Below the pieces are notes generated by a model. The model saw nothing but the letters and a program-made list of their open reading frames with translations, made no database searches and was not told where the DNA came from. A DNA stretch of 64,000 nucleotides from Streptomyces noursei. GTDB lineage: Bacteria; Actinomycetota; Actinomycetes; Streptomycetales; Streptomycetaceae. The DNA is taken from positions 124,001 through 188,000 of the forward strand of contig NZ_LWBU01000017.1 of NCBI RefSeq assembly GCF_001646665.1, written 5' to 3'. The first letter of the stretch is position 1, and every line of letters starts with the position of its first letter. Positions 62,328-64,000 of this stretch are shown here, piece by piece. Position numbers and translations under genes: made by a program.

Positions 62328-62408
62328 TCAGACGGAGCGACAGAGCATGGCGGCGACGCGGCACAGGTCTACTGCCCGCCGCTTCGTGAGGTCCGCCTGT
62401 CGCTTCAT
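62328..62408 (-). CDS. 26-aa cysteine-containing leader peptide
   Basis: Encodes MKRQADLTKRRAVDLCRV then AAMLCRSV, 26 residues, stop TGA. The RRAVDLCRV and LCR motifs resemble the short leader peptides found before sulfur-metabolism operons in Streptomyces. Cys codons near the end could sense charged tRNA-Cys. A leaderless -10 (TACGAT) lies 7 nt upstream. The sulfurtransferase ATG is 173 nt downstream. Confidence 0.72.
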   Translation of the reverse strand: MKRQADLTKRRAVDLCRVAAMLCRSV

Positions 62409-62415
62409 GACGCCG

Positions 62416-62421
62416 ATCGTA
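62416..62421 (-). promoter_or_regulatory. -10 element, leaderless leader peptide
   Basis: TACGAT on the minus strand, 7 nt before ATG 62408. The 440-bp gene-free gap 62155-62594 otherwise holds only the leader, its hairpin and the palindrome at 62457. Confidence 0.5.
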
Positions 62422-62456
62422 GGGACGGTCGGGCCGCCGTGTCACCGGCGTGTCGT

Positions 62457-62471
62457 ATCGTGAGACACGAT
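62457..62471. promoter_or_regulatory. Palindrome upstream of the sulfurtransferase promoter
   Basis: ATCGTG-AGA-CACGAT, a perfect 6-bp inverted repeat about 36 bp upstream of the -10; position fits a regulator-binding site. Confidence 0.45.
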
Positions 62472-62594
62472 CGTCCGCGATGTGGGACGACGTACCGCCC
62501 GGGAGGGGCTCCGCCGGGCGCGGGGCGGAGTCCGGCCGCCGACCATCTGCGGATCGGACGCCACCGTCTCACCATGTGGCCGAAGAGCGGTTTT

Positions 62595-63287
62595 TCAGCC
62601 GGTCAGCACGACGTCCTCGCCGGTGACGGTGACCACGACGCCCTCCGGCGTCGCCTCGACCTTCCGCAGCTTCAGACCGGCCGGCAGCCCGCCGACCTGG
62701 CGGTCGAAGTCGGTGCGCTCGCGGACGCGCTCCTCCACACCCGGCAGCCCCTCGCCGGGGACCTTGTCGGCGCGCACGCGGATGGTGTCGTCACCGGCCA
62801 GGCTGACCGAGGACAGCACGCTGCGGGTGACCCGGCCCAGCACCGGGATCTCGACCGAGCCGGTGACCTTGACCTTGCCGTTGCCGCCGTAGCCGACGGT
62901 CACGTCCTCGCTGGACGCCGCGCCGAGGTCGGCGTACGAGATGCGGGCGGTGCCGTCGGCGGAGGCGGCCACCGCCCGCGAGAAGTTGCTCTCCAGCCGT
63001 ACGTCGTGCAGGGCGGCCTTCATCTCGGTCACCCGGACCTTCCGCCCGCCGGCCGTCGCCTCGACGTCGGTGAGGGTGACGTCGACCCGGTCCAGCTCCT
63101 TGCCCATGACCTGGGTCAGGAAGGGGAAGCCCGCTATGCGGACGTCGGCGGAGCCGGCCCGGCCCTGAGCCGCCCGTATGCGCTCGGCCGCCTCGGACTC
63201 GGCGTAGTTCACCGCCAGGCGGTCGGCGATGACGAAGAGGCCACCGAGGACCACGGCGGTGATCAGCAGTATTCGCAGTGCTCGCAT
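62595..63287 (-). CDS. LmeA-like (DUF2993) phospholipid-binding protein
   Basis: 230-aa protein of the LmeA/DUF2993 family: an N-terminal hydrophobic anchor (ALRILLITAVVLGGLFVIAD), then a beta-rich TULIP-type domain (RIAGFPFLTQVMGKELDRVD). In mycobacteria LmeA acts in lipomannan elongation. ATG 63287 is chosen; GTG 63305 is in frame. Convergent with nothing; its 3' end faces the sulfur operon promoter. Confidence 0.85.
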   Translation of the reverse strand: MRALRILLITAVVLGGLFVIADRLAVNYAESEAAERIRAAQGRAGSADVRIAGFPFLTQVMGKELDRVDVTLTDVEATAGGRKVRVTEMKAALHDVRLESNFSRAVAASADGTARISYADLGAASSEDVTVGYGGNGKVKVTGSVEIPVLGRVTRSVLSSVSLAGDDTIRVRADKVPGEGLPGVEERVRERTDFDRQVGGLPAGLKLRKVEATPEGVVVTVTGEDVVLTG

Positions 63288-63386
63288 TGCTCGGTGTTCC
63301 CCCACCCTGTCCGCGACCGGCCCCCCGTCACGTCATGATCGACGCGCGGGTCCGCTCGTTGGTTCCCCTTCCCCCACACACGCCGC

Positions 63387-64000
63387 TCAGGCCAGCGCAC
63401 GCCCCAGCAGGTACACGGCGGGCGCGGCGAGCGCGAGCGGCAGCGCCACCCCGGCCGTCATGTGGACGAAGCGGGACGGGTAGTCGTAGGCGGCCACCCG
63501 GTGCCCCACCAGGGCGCACACCCCGGCGCCCAGGCCCAGCAGCGCGCCCTGCGCCCCCATGCCGGTCAGCCCGCCGGCGGCGGCACCCGCGCCGGCGGCC
63601 GCGAGGAGCGCCACCACCAGCGTGGCGACGCCCGGCAGCGGCAGGGCGCGGGCCACGATCGTGACGGCGACCGCGAGGCCGCCCACGACGACCGCGTCGG
63701 ACGCGGCGGCCAGGTACCCGGTGGCGACGACCGCGAGGGCCGACGAGGCGACGGTGGCCATCAGGCCGTACTGGCGCTCGTCGGAGCCCGCGTGGCTGCG
63801 CAGCTGGAGCACGATCACCAGCAGGACCCACACGCCGAGCGTGCCGAGGATCGCGGCGGGCGCGTGCTCCTTGCCGACCGCCAGCAGCGCGGCGTCCGAG
63901 ACGAGGCCGCCCGCGAAGGCGAGCGCGATGCCCTGGCGGGCGGGCCACATGCCGTTGAGCCGGAACCAGCCGGCGGCGGTGACGGCCTGGAGCAGGACGA
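63387..64000 (-). CDS. Integral membrane protein, 5' end outside the window
   Basis: At least 204 codons; the frame stays open to base 64000, so the start lies beyond. About six hydrophobic segments (for example GIALAFAGGLVSDAALLAV, AILGTLGVWVLLVIVLQL, ATLVVALLAAAGAGAAAGG). An ATG at 63950 is possible, but sequence upstream (TAAGWFRLNG) reads as coding. No family recognised; a small Gly/Ala-rich transporter-like or DUF membrane protein. Confidence 0.7.
   Translation of the reverse strand, partial: VLLQAVTAAGWFRLNGMWPARQGIALAFAGGLVSDAALLAVGKEHAPAAILGTLGVWVLLVIVLQLRSHAGSDERQYGLMATVASSALAVVATGYLAAASDAVVVGGLAVAVTIVARALPLPGVATLVVALLAAAGAGAAAGGLTGMGAQGALLGLGAGVCALVGHRVAAYDYPSRFVHMTAGVALPLALAAPAVYLLGRALA

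Overview
The window is a very GC-rich chromosomal segment (G/C at third codon positions, many GTG starts) whose gene content and order look like the core chromosome of a Streptomyces. This rests on hbpS/senS/senR, msiK, phoR-phoP/phoU, mshA, rsiG and nur, recognised from protein sequence alone; no database was searched.

Layout. 1-5.6 kb: TerD stress protein, acetyltransferase, M1 peptidase, HbpS with the divergent SenS/SenR two-component system, Uma2-like nuclease. 5.7-13.2 kb: FAD enzymes, a quinone oxidoreductase behind a SoxR box, a secreted protein, GNAT and APH-like proteins. 13.3-15.6 kb: a fusion of an Mrr-like nuclease to TerD, and tRNA-Thr. 15.9-24.8 kb: MsiK sugar ATPase, a nucleotidyltransferase, DoxX protein, RlmB, CysS, IspF/IspD, CarD. 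25.4-30.7 kb: lipoprotein, PhoP/PhoR, PhoU with a PHO box, a Cys-rich 49-aa peptide, GpmA. 30.9-39.6 kb: MFS carrier, YbjN, MshA, methyltransferase, NlpC/P60 hydrolase, PP2C phosphatase, DUF2516, XRE regulator.

39.7-43.0 kb is an accessory island with visibly lower GC. It holds SUKH, DUF5958 and DUF4240 proteins and an unusual open reading frame that looks like the N-terminus of a TnsA-like endonuclease joined to a TniQ-like zinc-finger protein, probably the scar of a collapsed Tn7-like element. 43.2-45.3 kb: MarR regulator and 14-TM drug exporter. 45.2-49.4 kb: HelD, then a two-gene cassette of cyclodipeptide synthase and a P450 that closely resembles mycobacterial CYP121; this is the most interesting locus. 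49.4-53.7 kb: TetR with quinone oxidoreductase, then TetR with an ABC exporter and paired operators. 53.6-64 kb: HAD-like protein, Eis-like acetyltransferase, asparaginase, RsiG, Dtd, YgfZ, Nur, nitrobindin-like protein, DsrE, DUF3099, a sulfurtransferase operon with a cysteine-containing leader peptide, LmeA-like protein and a membrane protein cut by the window end.

About twenty genes carry a TANNNT hexamer 6-7 nt upstream of the start codon and no Shine-Dalgarno sequence. They are probably leaderless, and I used this to choose several starts.
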